Shown here piece after piece: positions 50,301 through 60,990 of a DNA stretch of 64,000 bases. Positions within the stretch are counted from its first letter, which is position 1; every line of letters begins with the position of its first letter. Under the pieces are notes generated by a model. That model was not told the origin of the DNA. It ran no database searches and saw nothing but the letters and a program-made list of their open reading frames with translations. Position numbers and translations under genes: made by a program. Source of the stretch: Yamagishiella unicocca (lineage: Eukaryota; Chlorophyta; Chlorophyceae; Chlamydomonadales; Volvocaceae); the NCBI GenBank assembly GCA_003116995.1, contig BDSL01000057.1, forward strand, positions 62,001-126,000, read 5' to 3'.

Positions 50301-53300
50301 TTACGTGCTTCGGACCGCATTGGCGCCACAGCACGGGTTGGCTCATCTTAGTCATGTATCTTGGTGGTGGTGGTGGTGGTGGTGGTGGTGGTGGTGGTGG
50401 TGATGGTGGTGGTCGTGCGCGATAGCTGTTCAGCTGGGCCTGGGGTCGGGGCTGGGTGCTTTAGGGTTTAGGGTTTTAGGGTGAGTGAGTAATTTGTCCC
50501 CGAAGCTCCCGCCCTCGTGTGGCTCCTGCGCCCAGCGTCAACGGCCGCCACCGTTCCTCCCCCTCGGCCTGCGATCGTGAACCCTTGTGGCTCGTCCCGT
50601 CCCTCCATTCCCCCAGATGCGAAGACCCCGTACGTGATTGCGATCAAGGCTACGACTACTGCGTCCGTACCAAGGTCCAAAGCATGTACGAACGAGATCA
50701 GACGTGGGCTATCCTTGGGCCGTCGCCGCCGCCGTCGCCGCCGCTGCAGCAGCAACCGTCGGACGGTGCCGCCAGCGACGGCGCTGCCGTCGGGGCTGCT
50801 GTTGGAGGTGAGCTTGGGCGAGCTACTGCTCTTGAGGGGGCTGTGGATACGCCATACCCGCAGAAAATGACGTGCCCAGAGCCGAGAGCCCATGAGCCCA
50901 AAGTCCAAAGTCCAGAGCCCAGAGTCCAGAGCCTCCGGGGACTGCTGGACGCCATCACGCAACCCGCACGCCGCCTCCACGCCGCCTCCACGCAACCCGC
51001 ACGCCGCCTCCACGCCGCTCGCCGCCGCACAGCCGTGTGCAGCCTCGCGGTGCTGTCCCGTCCGCTTAGGCCGCAGACCGCCCCGCGGCCACCGCAGTTG
51101 CGCAACAGTCGTTTCGTCGGATCAGCGCCACGTCGGTGGCAGGAGTGTTCGCTAGCTCGCATCGCGCCGATTGCCCCGCTGGCGGTCCACCTCCTCCACC
51201 AGGTTTCCGATTCCCTTCCGGTTGCTTTCGGTTGCTTTCAGTTGCTTTTGATTGCTTTCGGTTCTTCCTGTGTGTCCAAACACGCGTGCCTTTGCCACCT
51301 GCCTCCACCACGGCCCTCCGCCCCCGCAGGCGCTGTTGGCGGCGCCCTGCTGCTGTGTGGCGTCGCCGCCGCCATCGCGATCTTCATCATCCGCCGCCGC
51401 CGCCGGGCTGCCCACTCCACTGGCGGCAGCGACGGCGGCCGGCTGACCCCTGTGGGGGCGCTGTCCATCAAGGTGGAGGACGACGGCGAGGACCGGCAGG
51501 CCTCATCAGGCAACCCCTCGGAGGACGACCAGCAGCAGCAACCGTGAGCCGGCGGGGCGGGGGTGGGGCGGAGGGGAAGGCGGAGCGGGGGGCAGGAGGG
51601 GGGGCGGCAGGAGGGGGCGGCAAGAGGGGGCGGCAGGAGGCCCGTGGGACGGCTAGCAGGCAGCGAGGAAGGGGCTCTGGGGTGGGGGGTGGCGGGGACT
51701 CTGGGGGAGGAGGAGCTCGAGACGTATCGTACGGCAGGATGCTGCCAGCCCAGGGGGTTACCAGTCCGGCATTCCGGGTCTTGGGTTTTGGAGCGTCTCT
51801 GATCCCATTCGGTTGGCGCTGCTGCAGCCACTCCCGGCGGTTGGGCTGCTGTCGGTGGCAGCCTCCCGTTGCTGACGTATCCAAAGAACGGCGATGCAGC
51901 TGGTTTTGGTGTTTTGATGGTTTTTGGTGTTCATGTCTGGTTCTTGCATCGCCCGGGCGCAGGCGGACTGCGGTGCCGCCGCTGGCGGCAGTGGCAGTGG
52001 CTGTAACGGCGATGGCGGCGGCGGCGGGCGGGGTGGACACCGCCCCCACCTCGTCCGGCTCCCCCTTCGCGCCCGACAGCTTCATTGCCGCGCCGTCCTC
52101 CGCCCGCGCGGGAGTGACCCACGGGACGGACGCCAACATGACGGCCACCACTCTGGGGGAGAGCTATGCGCAGGTCAGCAGCGACCCCGTGGGGAGCAAC
52201 CCAGCAAGGCATTATGCAGGCACTGGCACGGCGGCGGCCAGGTCCGCCAAGTCGATGGCGGAGGACAGGGACAAGCCGGTTGTCGTCGTGGCGGGCATCA
52301 CCATTGGTAAGGCGCTGAGGAGTGATGGGGCGGTGTCGGGTATCGGGTCCGGGTGCGGGTATGCAGTGCAGGCGGCGGCAATGGCGGCGGCGGTGGCGAC
52401 AGTGGCGGCGGCAGTGGCAGCGGTGGCAGCAGTGGCAGCGGTGGTGGCAGTGGCAGCGGCGGCGACATTGGTGGCAGCGGCCGGGGCACTGGCTGGGGCA
52501 GCAGCACCGTCTTGGGAGGGCGAAACTGCCCTGCTGTACTTCCGTGCCTCCCTTCCGTGCCTCCCTCCCATAGACACACCCGTCCATGGTGTAGCGCTGG
52601 GGTGCCGGCAACCCGTTGCCCCCTCGCCCCTCCTGTCTCATGCTCGCAGAGCTGATGAGCGCAATCGGCACGGGCAGCTTTGGAAAAGTGTTTCGAGGTA
52701 ATTGGGTGCGGCGCTAGGGAAGGAAGGCAGCGGCTAGATGGCAGCAGCTAGAGGGCAGTGGCTAGATGGCAGCAGCTAGAGGGCAGCGGCTAGAGGGCAG
52801 TGGCTAGATGGCAGCAGCTAGAGGGCAGCGGCTAGAGGGCAGTGGCTAGATGGCAGCAGCTAGAGGGCAGCGGCTAGAGGGCAGTGGCTAGAGGGCAGTG
52901 GCTAGGTGGCAGCGGCTAGATGGCAGCAGCTAGAGGGCAGCGGCTAGAGTGCAGTGGCTAGAGGGCAGCAGCTAGAGGGCAGTGGCTAGATGGCAGCAGC
53001 TAGAGGGCAGCGGCTAGAGGGCAGTGGCTAGGTGGCAGCGGCTAGACGGCAGCAGCTAGAGGGCAGCAGCTAGAGGGCAGTGGCTAGATGGCAGCAGCTA
53101 GAGGGCAGCGGCTAGAGGGCAGCGGCTAGAGGGCAGCGGCCGCCGTTTTGAGCCTGCCGCGCTTGATTGGGCATCGGTAGGGGACATGAGAGGAAAACCC
53201 ATGGGTCGGTACTGAACAGGAAACCGATTAGGGAACGTCTGGTAAGCACGGCTGGAGATGCATGCTGGAGGACGAGAACTTGGTCTAGGTACCTGGGGGC

Positions 53301-56300
53301 ATAGGTAGGGGGACAGCCCACGGTTTGCGTTGGCGAGTAGGAAGCCACAATGGGCACCCGGTGTCGCTATGGAGCACCCGGTGCCTCTATGTAGCACCCG
53401 GTGCCGCTATGTAGCACCCGGTGCCGCTATGGGTGCCGGGTGCCGCAGCCGCAACCCACGCACTCGCTACTTCCTGCCGCCGTGCAGGTGTGTGGCACGG
53501 CCAGCCGGTGGCGGTCAAGGTGCTGCAGTACGGCGCTGAGCTGTGTCGTGCGGTCCACAACGAGGTGCTGCTGAGCCAGACCCTCAGGTGGGTTGCAAGG
53601 GAAACCCGTGAACCCGTGTACGAAAGAAAAAACGTCTAGGGCAGACGTGGGAGGGGGGCGCGAGGGCAGGCCCGTGGGTCGGCGCTGACAAGGGAACCCG
53701 ACCCCAGGAAACTTAACTTTGGTACACACGTTTGGGGTTGCTGGGGTGGGGTTCGAGGGAAACCCGTGGATGTCCGAAAAAACCGTTTAAAACAGAAGTT
53801 TTGAGATGCATGCTGGAGAACTGGGGTGGGGTGCGGAGGAGCCGGCGCGCACGGCCACGGCCACCTCGTCACCCATTGTAACTTTCGCACCTCCGAATGT
53901 GTTGTAGTCCTGTGCCAGTGCCATTTGGGGTTTCAAGGGGAACTCCTCCCTCCCGCCCCCCCGTCCACTGACGGGCTCGCCTCACATACCCCTCTCCCAC
54001 CCGGGCTCCTCCCACGCCCTGCTCTGCCTGTCGCCTAAACAGGCACCCCAACGTCGTCTCCGCGCTCTACTTCGCGCAAGTCCTCCCAGGTGGCCGCCTG
54101 GGGCTACACACCAGCGGTGGCCCGCACGGCCCGCCCTCCGGCGAGGGCCGCAACGACTTGGCACGGGCGACTGCAGCAAGCGGCAAGGACACTGAGGAGG
54201 CGCACGCCGCACAGGCCGGCATCTACAGCCGCTTCATCACATCAGGCGCGGATCTAGGCACCGGAAGCAGCTGCGTCGCTGGCAGCGGCGTTGGGCCGAC
54301 GTCGTCTCCCCCCGACCTACTCAAGATGCGTCTGGACGGCGACAACGGAAAGAGCCCCGACGCCAGCGGCGTCAAAGCCTGTCTCGCGGCCCCCTTACTG
54401 CCGCTGTCATCGTCCCAGAAGCTCTCAACCCGCACGCTGCCGAAACGGCATGCCAGCGGCAGTGGGCTGCACGGGCCGCGTCCGCCGCCGGCGGAGGCGC
54501 CGCCGCCGCCGGCGGAGGCGGCGGAGGCGGTCGTGGGCCTCGACAAGTCGCCGCTGCCCTCTCTGCCGATGTCGTTGCCGCTGGCTGCAGACGTTCGGGT
54601 GGAGCTCGGAGCGCATGCGGCGAGTGCGCCGCTGTCCTGGCTGTGCGCCGCCAGCTTGCCCGCAGAGCGGCTGGCGGAGCTGGCAGGCCTGGGGCCGGAC
54701 GAGTCCAGCAGCGGCGACGACGACGACGACGGTGACGGCGGCGGCGGCGGCGACGGCGGCGGCGGCGGTGGCGGTGGCGGTGGCGGCGGCGGCGACAGTG
54801 AAGCGACGCCCAGGCACAGCCAGCCGGACGTGCTGTCGCGTTGGGACGAGCAGCGGCGACGCCAGGCGCAAGTCGAGCGGTCAGGGGCGCAGCTCATCGG
54901 CCCGGCGCTCATGGTGACGGCCAACGGATATGTACTGCAAGCGGAACCCAGCCTCGTGGCGGCGGAGCCGCCGCCGCCGCCGCCGCCGCCGGCGGCGGTC
55001 GTATCGGCGACGATGGCGGCGTCGTCTTCGTCATTGGCTACGTTGGTCGGCGGCGGCGGCGCGTCCGTCGACGGCGGCGCGCAGGTGGCTGGACTGGTGT
55101 CCGTCGACCCCCCGCAGGCTGCTGGCGGGCCATCGGGGACGGTGGCGGCGGCGGTGCAACCCGGCCCCCCAGTCGGTCGTGCTCTGGGTGGGCTTGCAGC
55201 CGCCGGCCCCTCCACACCCGCCGACGCGGCCGCTGCGGCTCTGCCGCTGGAGGCGCTGTGGCTGGCCGCACACACGCAGCCAGCGGAGGGCAGCAGTCAC
55301 GGCTTCCTGGTGATGGAGCTGTGCGAGGGGGGCAGTGCGTTCGCCTGGCGGAGCGCACGATGGAGCGGGGCGGAGGAGCGGCCGGACCTGGTGGGTGGGG
55401 GGCCGGGTTTGAGAGGAGCGGCACTGAGGTGGGCGGGGGGGGGCGGGTTTGAGAGGAATGAAAAGTAGGATCGATCAGGAGGCGCCCGGTGAATGGCGGG
55501 TGGGTGAGGGGGAGGGAGGCGGGTGGGGTTGCAAGGAAAACCCTCGGACGAACGAAGGAAAACCGTTTAGGACAGGCGTTTCGAGGTGCATGCTGGAGAA
55601 CTTGGTTGAGGAAACTGAAGTCGGAGGTTGTATGTCGACCTTCGGCGGCTGCGCTAAAGGCGGGTGGGGTCGGTTACAGAAAAGCGGTTACTCGACATGG
55701 GAAGTGTAGCTGGAGCATAGTCGGGTGGGTGGGGGAGGTCCCGGGAGGCGTAAGGGGCTCAGGGGGGGAAGGCTGACACGACTGATGCAGGGAAGGGGGT
55801 GTGAGCGGACGGCCCTTCATCATGCAGGTATCACGCCGCATGCTCCCCGGCCCCCACATGCCCGGTCGTCTGATACCGGTACCCACGCTGGGCACCCTAA
55901 CCCGCTCCCCCCCTCCTCCCGCCTGCCGCAGTCCGCGGTGCTGCGTCTTGCGCTCGATATCGCGTACGGCATGTCGTACATACACAGCATGGGCATCTGC
56001 CACGGAGGTAGGCGGCGAGGGCGGAAGAAGGTTATGGCAGTTGGGCCCGTCCGGGTCTTCAGTTGGTCGTTAGTGGGGTGCAGGGCCACGCTTGTCCATG
56101 GGAGGCGGCGATGGGCGGCTGCTGGAGTCCTCATCGGGCCCTTCTGGCCCCACGGCATGCAGCTGCATGGCAATCAGTTGTAACAGCCACAACAGCTAAG
56201 AGGTGCTGTGCAGCTCGCGAGTACCTGGTCTCACCCGAACACGTCTCGCGCCAGTTTCACTAATATCTCTCATTAGTGCTGACCAACGGGTTTTCCCTCG

Positions 56301-57969
56301 AACCTCCCTTCGCCCGCCTGCCCGCCACCACCCCCGCCCCCAGACCTCAAGCTCTCTAATGTGCTGCTAGCTCGCGGCATCGACGTGTCGTGTGCCGCAG
56401 GGGGGGAGCCCAACGATTTGCTGGGTGGCTGGGTGGCCAAGGTATGTGCACGGCATGAGTGTAAGGCCCCATCCAAGCTGACCCAGCCCCGCATTTGCAT
56501 CGCGTAATGTCCCTGTCCAACGTAACCCTGCCGCTCCGTCGGCTCACCCACCACTGCCGTGTCCACAGGTTTCCTCTCCATCACCAACACCCTAACCTTC
56601 CCAATGCAATCCCAGTCCCACCCCCTCGTCGCCCCACCTTCTCCCGGCCTCTCCCACCCTCTCCCCTCCTCCCCACCCCCTCACCTCTCGGCCACCCCCT
56701 CACACCTCGGCCACCCCCTCACACCTCGGCCACCCCCTCACACCTCGGCCACCCCCTCACCTCTCGGCCACCCCCTCACACCTCGGCCACCCCCTCACAC
56801 CTCGGCCACCCCCTCACACCTCGGCCACCTCGGCCACCGCAGGTCTGCGACTTCGGTCTGAGCCGCGTGCTGACGGGCGACCGTACACACGTGTCCACTC
56901 GGCCGTACGGCACACCGACCCACATGGCGCCGGGTAGGTGGCGGCGGGAGGGGAGGGGGGAGGGCGAGGAGATGCATGGGACGGGGAGGGCGGGCCACCT
57001 CTGGCTTGGGGAAAGGAGTGGTGGGCGCTGCTGCTCGACGGGCGCTGCTGTCCGACGGGCGCTGCTGTCCGTTGGGCGCTGCTGTCCGAAGGGCGCTGCG
57101 GTGGCCACCTTCGGTCTCAGGCGCTGGGGCTCCACCAAGGCTGCGTAGGAACAACACACAACATAGAAATAGCACACGGATGCATAGAAACAACACCCGC
57201 CAACCGCCCACCTTGACCATGCAACACAGAGCTCTGGACCAAGGGCCACATGTCGCAGCCGGCGGACGTCTACGCCTTCGGCATCACATGTAAGCGCAGG
57301 GTGGGGATTGCGGAGGAGGGTTAGGGTGCGGCGGGGCCAGTGCTCACACGTGCCCCACGTCCTTACGCGTGCTGCCTGCGGACCCTTCGCGCATGGCCTT
57401 GAGTCCTGCGGGCTTGAGTCCTGCGGCCTTCCCCAAATACCCCATCACAAGACATTAAACGCTTCCCTGTTCGCGGACCACGTGCCCCGCTGCCTCCCCA
57501 CCCACGCAGTGTGGGAGTTGGCGACCGGCGAGCGGCCGTACAAGGGCCTCAACGCGGCGCGCATCCTGCACCGCGTGCTGCTCAACGGCGGGCGGCCGGT
57601 GCTGCCCCTCTGGCTGCCGCCGTCGTACACCCGGCTCGTGACGTCATGCTGGGCCCAGTCGCCCAAGGATCGGCCCACCTTCGGAGAGATTGTACGGCAC
57701 TTGGAAGCGTGAGTGCAGGGCAGGGGAGCTGGGAAGCAAAGAAGCCCATTAAACACGACATAGGACCAGGTTGGAGGAAATTGTAGTAATGGAAGGGCGG
57801 GGAGGGGGGATCGGGTACGACTCGAAGAGGCAGTTACGATTATGTTGGCACACCTTTCTGTTTTCGCGGCACACAGTTTCCTTACTGTTGCCACGCGGCT
57901 TCCCAACCGCCTCCTCGTTGCACGACATACAGGATGCTGGCGGTGTTGGCGGCAGTCACTCAACGATGA
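47315..57969 (+). CDS. Single-pass receptor-like kinase, non-RD, TKL-type
   Basis: Predicted plasma-membrane receptor that passes an outside signal to an inside Ser/Thr-type kinase. The 15 exons are 47315-47716, 48960-48998, 49886-50184, 50617-50807, 51330-51543, 51963-52306, 52650-52697, 53488-53587, 54043-55390, 55932-56007, 56344-56441, 56843-56933, 57230-57289, 57510-57708 and 57933-57969. Phases agree throughout, giving 1,181 residues ending in VTQR. Domains: Leu-rich signal peptide (about 24-45); Cys-containing ectodomain with NNS, NST and NVT sites; SPPPSPP; one membrane helix (about 312-332) followed by RRRRR; and an Ala/Ser-rich linker. The kinase follows: GTGSFGKV loop (about 503), VAVK lysine (about 522), αC glutamate in HNEVLL, HGDLKLSN catalytic loop, CDFGLSR, APE, and WELATGERPYKG. 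A low-complexity insert of about 400 residues sits between β4 and β5, all in exon 9. The HRD arginine is replaced by glycine. The ATG at 47315 was chosen because the signal peptide follows it; an in-frame ATG at 47120 is possible. Confidence 0.9.
48085..48375. repeat. 27-bp minisatellite, about 11 units, in kinase intron 1
   Basis: Unit built on CACAGCACGTGTGCGGGCGC with a short CACTGCCA link. The CACGTG E-box palindrome is present in every unit. Because 27 is a multiple of three, several frames stay open through it, none supported as coding. Confidence 0.93.
48380..48655. repeat. 25-bp minisatellite in kinase intron 1
   Basis: About eleven units of GCTGGTCAGGAGTAGTGCTG plus GCAGA, directly following the 27-bp array. 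Confidence 0.92.
49075..49335. repeat. GGGCAGGAGGGGCGAGA minisatellite in kinase intron 2
   Basis: Around fifteen purine-rich units of 16-17 bp between exons 48960-48998 and 49886-50184. It is G-run rich on the plus strand, so it could form G-quadruplexes. No coding support on either strand. Confidence 0.9.
49801..49864 (+). repeat. Dispersed intron repeat, family 1 (in the kinase gene)
   Basis: CTCCTCTGGACCGCCATCTT, CTTGTCGGCC and GTGGATTCGCGGATTATC, ending about 20 bp before the acceptor at 49886 of the receptor-like kinase. It shows that the family is shared by unrelated genes. Confidence 0.87.
50373..50410. repeat. TGG trinucleotide run in kinase intron 3
   Basis: About a dozen TGG units between exons 49886-50184 and 50617-50807, followed by a short telomere-like tract at 50461-50482. 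Confidence 0.8.
52725..53145. repeat. 14-bp minisatellite, about 29 units, in a kinase intron
   Basis: Units GGCAGCGGCTAGAG, GGCAGTGGCTAGAT and GGCAGCAGCTAGAG alternate in a higher-order pattern. The array begins about 25 bp after the donor of the glycine-loop exon (52697). Confidence 0.93.
53745..53825 (+). repeat. Dispersed intron repeat, family 2
   Basis: GGTTCGAGGGAAACCCGTGG, then TGTCCGAAAAAACCGTTTAA and GTTTTGAGATGCATGC. Nearly identical copies are at 3827-3890 and 10793-10855; diverged copies are at 5228-5290, 15665-15710, 53595-53640 and 55530-55600. Confidence 0.85.
56680..56842. repeat. 19-bp minisatellite abutting a kinase 3' splice site
   Basis: About eight units of CACCTCGGCCACCCCCTCA. 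The last, degenerate unit ends in CGGCCACCGCAG, which is the acceptor of the DFG exon (56843). Confidence 0.92.
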
Positions 57970-60900
57970 GCCGCCGCACCCTATTTTGCGTCTGTGACAT
58001 CACGGGTAGGAGGTCATATAGTACAGCGGGCGACGCACCGACCATCACTCAATTCGTTTTGGTGTCGGCATATTTGGAGGGTTGCTTTGACGCATGGCAG
58101 AGGGTAGGCCGCACGCCACAGGGAGAAGGCGGTTTGGGTTCAGTGCCTTCGCATCTGGGGTGGCGTTGACAACTTGACATGGGCGGCGATTCCGCCGCAC
58201 GCTTCCGACGTGACGCGTTGCGGGCCGCATGTGAAGGGGCCCCACGCCGAGAGGTGCTTTGTGCTTTGGTTCACCGGCAGGCGCGCAGTTCCCGCGACTG
58301 CCCGCCAGTGACCACGCCCGCCTTGGGATGCTCGCCACACCTCGGAGGGCGCGTGCGTGTGATCGGGGGCGCGTACGAAAGGAGCACGGCCTCTCAGGTA
58401 TACTCGGGCGCAGGGGTGGAGACTGGTGATCAAGGGCCAGTTGGCGCTTGGGGAAGGGGGAGGGGCCTTGGCTGTGGTAGCGGCGCGGCTGGGTCATCAA
58501 CCTATTACGCTTCTCTACCAGCGGGGCCGCCAAGGGGCCGCGTATGCGATTTCATCATGTTGCTACGTCGGTTTCAGGGGGGACCTCTAGGGACCACGTC
58601 GCCATTCATTCGGCGATCGCGATGGCTGGCTCGAGTCGTGGTGCGGGAAACGCTCGTGCGTTGTGTGGAGAGAGGCATGCAGGGCATTCGGGTGGCCGTC
58701 AGTGCCAGAAGGTGTGCCCGCCTGCTTGCATAATAGCACCCTAGTAAAGTGGGTTAGTGCAGGTGTCCACAACGATGCTGCGACATGTCAATTTTGCATT
58801 AATACCTGTGCGGGGGTTAGCTGGAGAGCCTCTGTGGTTTTTGTTAGCTGGGCGGGTGTAAGCAGTTTGCGAAGGACGTGCTGGTGGAAACAAACGTTGC
58901 CTGCGGTCCTGGGGGGGCCGTACTGGTCCGCGGGGTGCCGTACGGATAGGAACTGGCTTGGAGGTGTCATAAGGGTACCGCGTGTTGAGGACTGCTGAAT
59001 TGGTATGGCCCTATCTGTTAATCTTTATGTAAGGCGTAGTTAGCGCGGTCGGCGGTGCTACTCTGACGCCGAGCCTGCAGCACCCCGCCGCCCTCGACGA
59101 CTGCTGGCCGGGAGACGGGGGGCATCGTTGCACTAAGGGCCTTTCGCTCCGCGGGGAACCAGCTGGCAGACCCACGTGCTGCCGCAGATCCTACTGCAGT
59201 TGCTTTGGCACGTGGACAGGATGCGGATTTACGGGTTCATGGAGCGAGGCACTGGCGAAAGCAACCAGGGTTGCTGGTGCGGCGCCGTACGCACGCGCGC
59301 ACGACGTGCGATAGGTGGCTTGTCCAGGTGGATTGTGGGACCCAGCTGTCCGCTGCACTATAACTAAAGCATGATGTGCTATGGACGTTTGACCGCCTGG
59401 GGGTGCAGGTTCACCTCTTTGACCCGGCGATATTTGCAGTTCCAAGGGGGCACGGCATGACAGTGCGCTCGGTGCAAAGACGGGCGGGTGGTGTTGTAAG
59501 AACAGGGAGTCTAGGAACGCAGTCGCGCTGTTGCGTCTGTACTTTGTGGTGTGGTGGTCGGCTTGACGACTTCGTCGTTGGCTGCGGCCTGGCATGACGG
59601 AAGGGGCGGTGCCTAACCTGAATGTGAGATGGAGCGGTACCAGTGCTCTCCGGGCTGTTATATGGCCTGATGTATCGAAGGAATTCTTTGGCTGTGAGGC
59701 AGGCCGCCGATTTGCCTACATCACGTTGCTGAGCATGGTTGCAAAATGCTGCAATCTGTTGGCTCCACGTTCGACGTGGAACCATGTCAGGGCTGCCACC
59801 TCAGCGCCGTAGTTGTTAGGGCGTGGGAGCTTGCAGGTGCGCTGTGCGCCAACGGCTCCGGAATTTGTGAGCAGTATCGTTAGCCCCAGCATCTGCTTGC
59901 GGGTTCGACTGGCTCCAGCGAAGTTAACTGTATCAGGACGGTACCGGACAACGTGTGTCACGGCCCCGGACGCTCGAAGGCGTGCGCCGTATCTGTAATC
60001 TCTGTTGTCGGAGTGGTAGTTAGTGGACGGCGAAGGGACTTGTCGCCCTCCGCCGCTCCACACGTGCCGTACCTGCCATGCCAGGTTCCGCGGCGGGCTG
60101 CAGCAAGAGCAGGTCCTGCGGTTGCTTTCCGCCCGGCTCTAGATCACCAATGGTACAGCGTGCCCAAGCCGCCGCGACGCACGGGGGGCGGAAACAGCGG
60201 CATCGACTGTTGAGGTAGTGGGCGTACTTCTCATCCCTTAATAGCCTCAAGAGTATCAGGGTCGTCAGGCGTCGTCCTGGAGGCCTGGTGGTGTTTTATG
60301 CTACTGTCTGCCAGGTAGGATGGGCCTTGAGGCGGGTTTACCCTGCTTCACCCTGCAGTGTTCGCTAGGAGCTTGTCCGCCGCCGGCACTCCGGGCCGTT
60401 TTCAAAGGGATTCCCGCGGCGACAGGCGGAAAAAATGCCAGGCATCGAGGGCGAACCAAGCCCGCCTCAACTCAACTCGAGCATCCCCGTACATGGATCC
60501 AAAAGAGCCCCTGCGGAAAGCGGATCCACACTTTCATAGGAAAGTTAGAAGTCTCCTGTGAAGGATGAGTCACGACAACAGACCTCAGGCCGTTGCACAT
60601 AGTTCTTGTCCTCTGTACTTACACAACGAGAATAAACGCTAAGTCGGCCTCGGCGACGATACACCGTCTGGCCCCCAACACAGCCCCTCTGTCTCTGCCG
60701 CCCCGCTAATCGGCCTGGCACTACTCTGCTGCCCTCCTGTAAAGGTGGGCTCGTGGCCTGCCAATTCAATGCTCTCGGCGTCTCGGCAAAACATAACAAC
60801 CACACGTTAGTAAGGGTTCTTTAAATTGCACCAATGGCCAGTTGCAACACTTCGGCTACAAATGCGCTAACACATAGGCCGCTACCACGGCCGGGTGCAA

Positions 60901-60990
60901 CACTCGGTTGCCCCAGCTCGCTCAAAACAACGCGGCGAGTACTCGCCCCCCCCCACCGCAGCTGCATGCTCGCGGGTGGGATGGCGGGTA
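57970..60990. other. 3-kb region with no recognised gene
   Basis: No exon with known motifs and no convincing splice chain was found. A plus-strand TGTAA at 58857-58861 is the first candidate poly(A) signal seen after the kinase stop. Short open frames (for example 58179-58733 plus and 59191-59595 minus) have no motif support. Composition is less GC-rich than the gene bodies. Confidence 0.4.
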
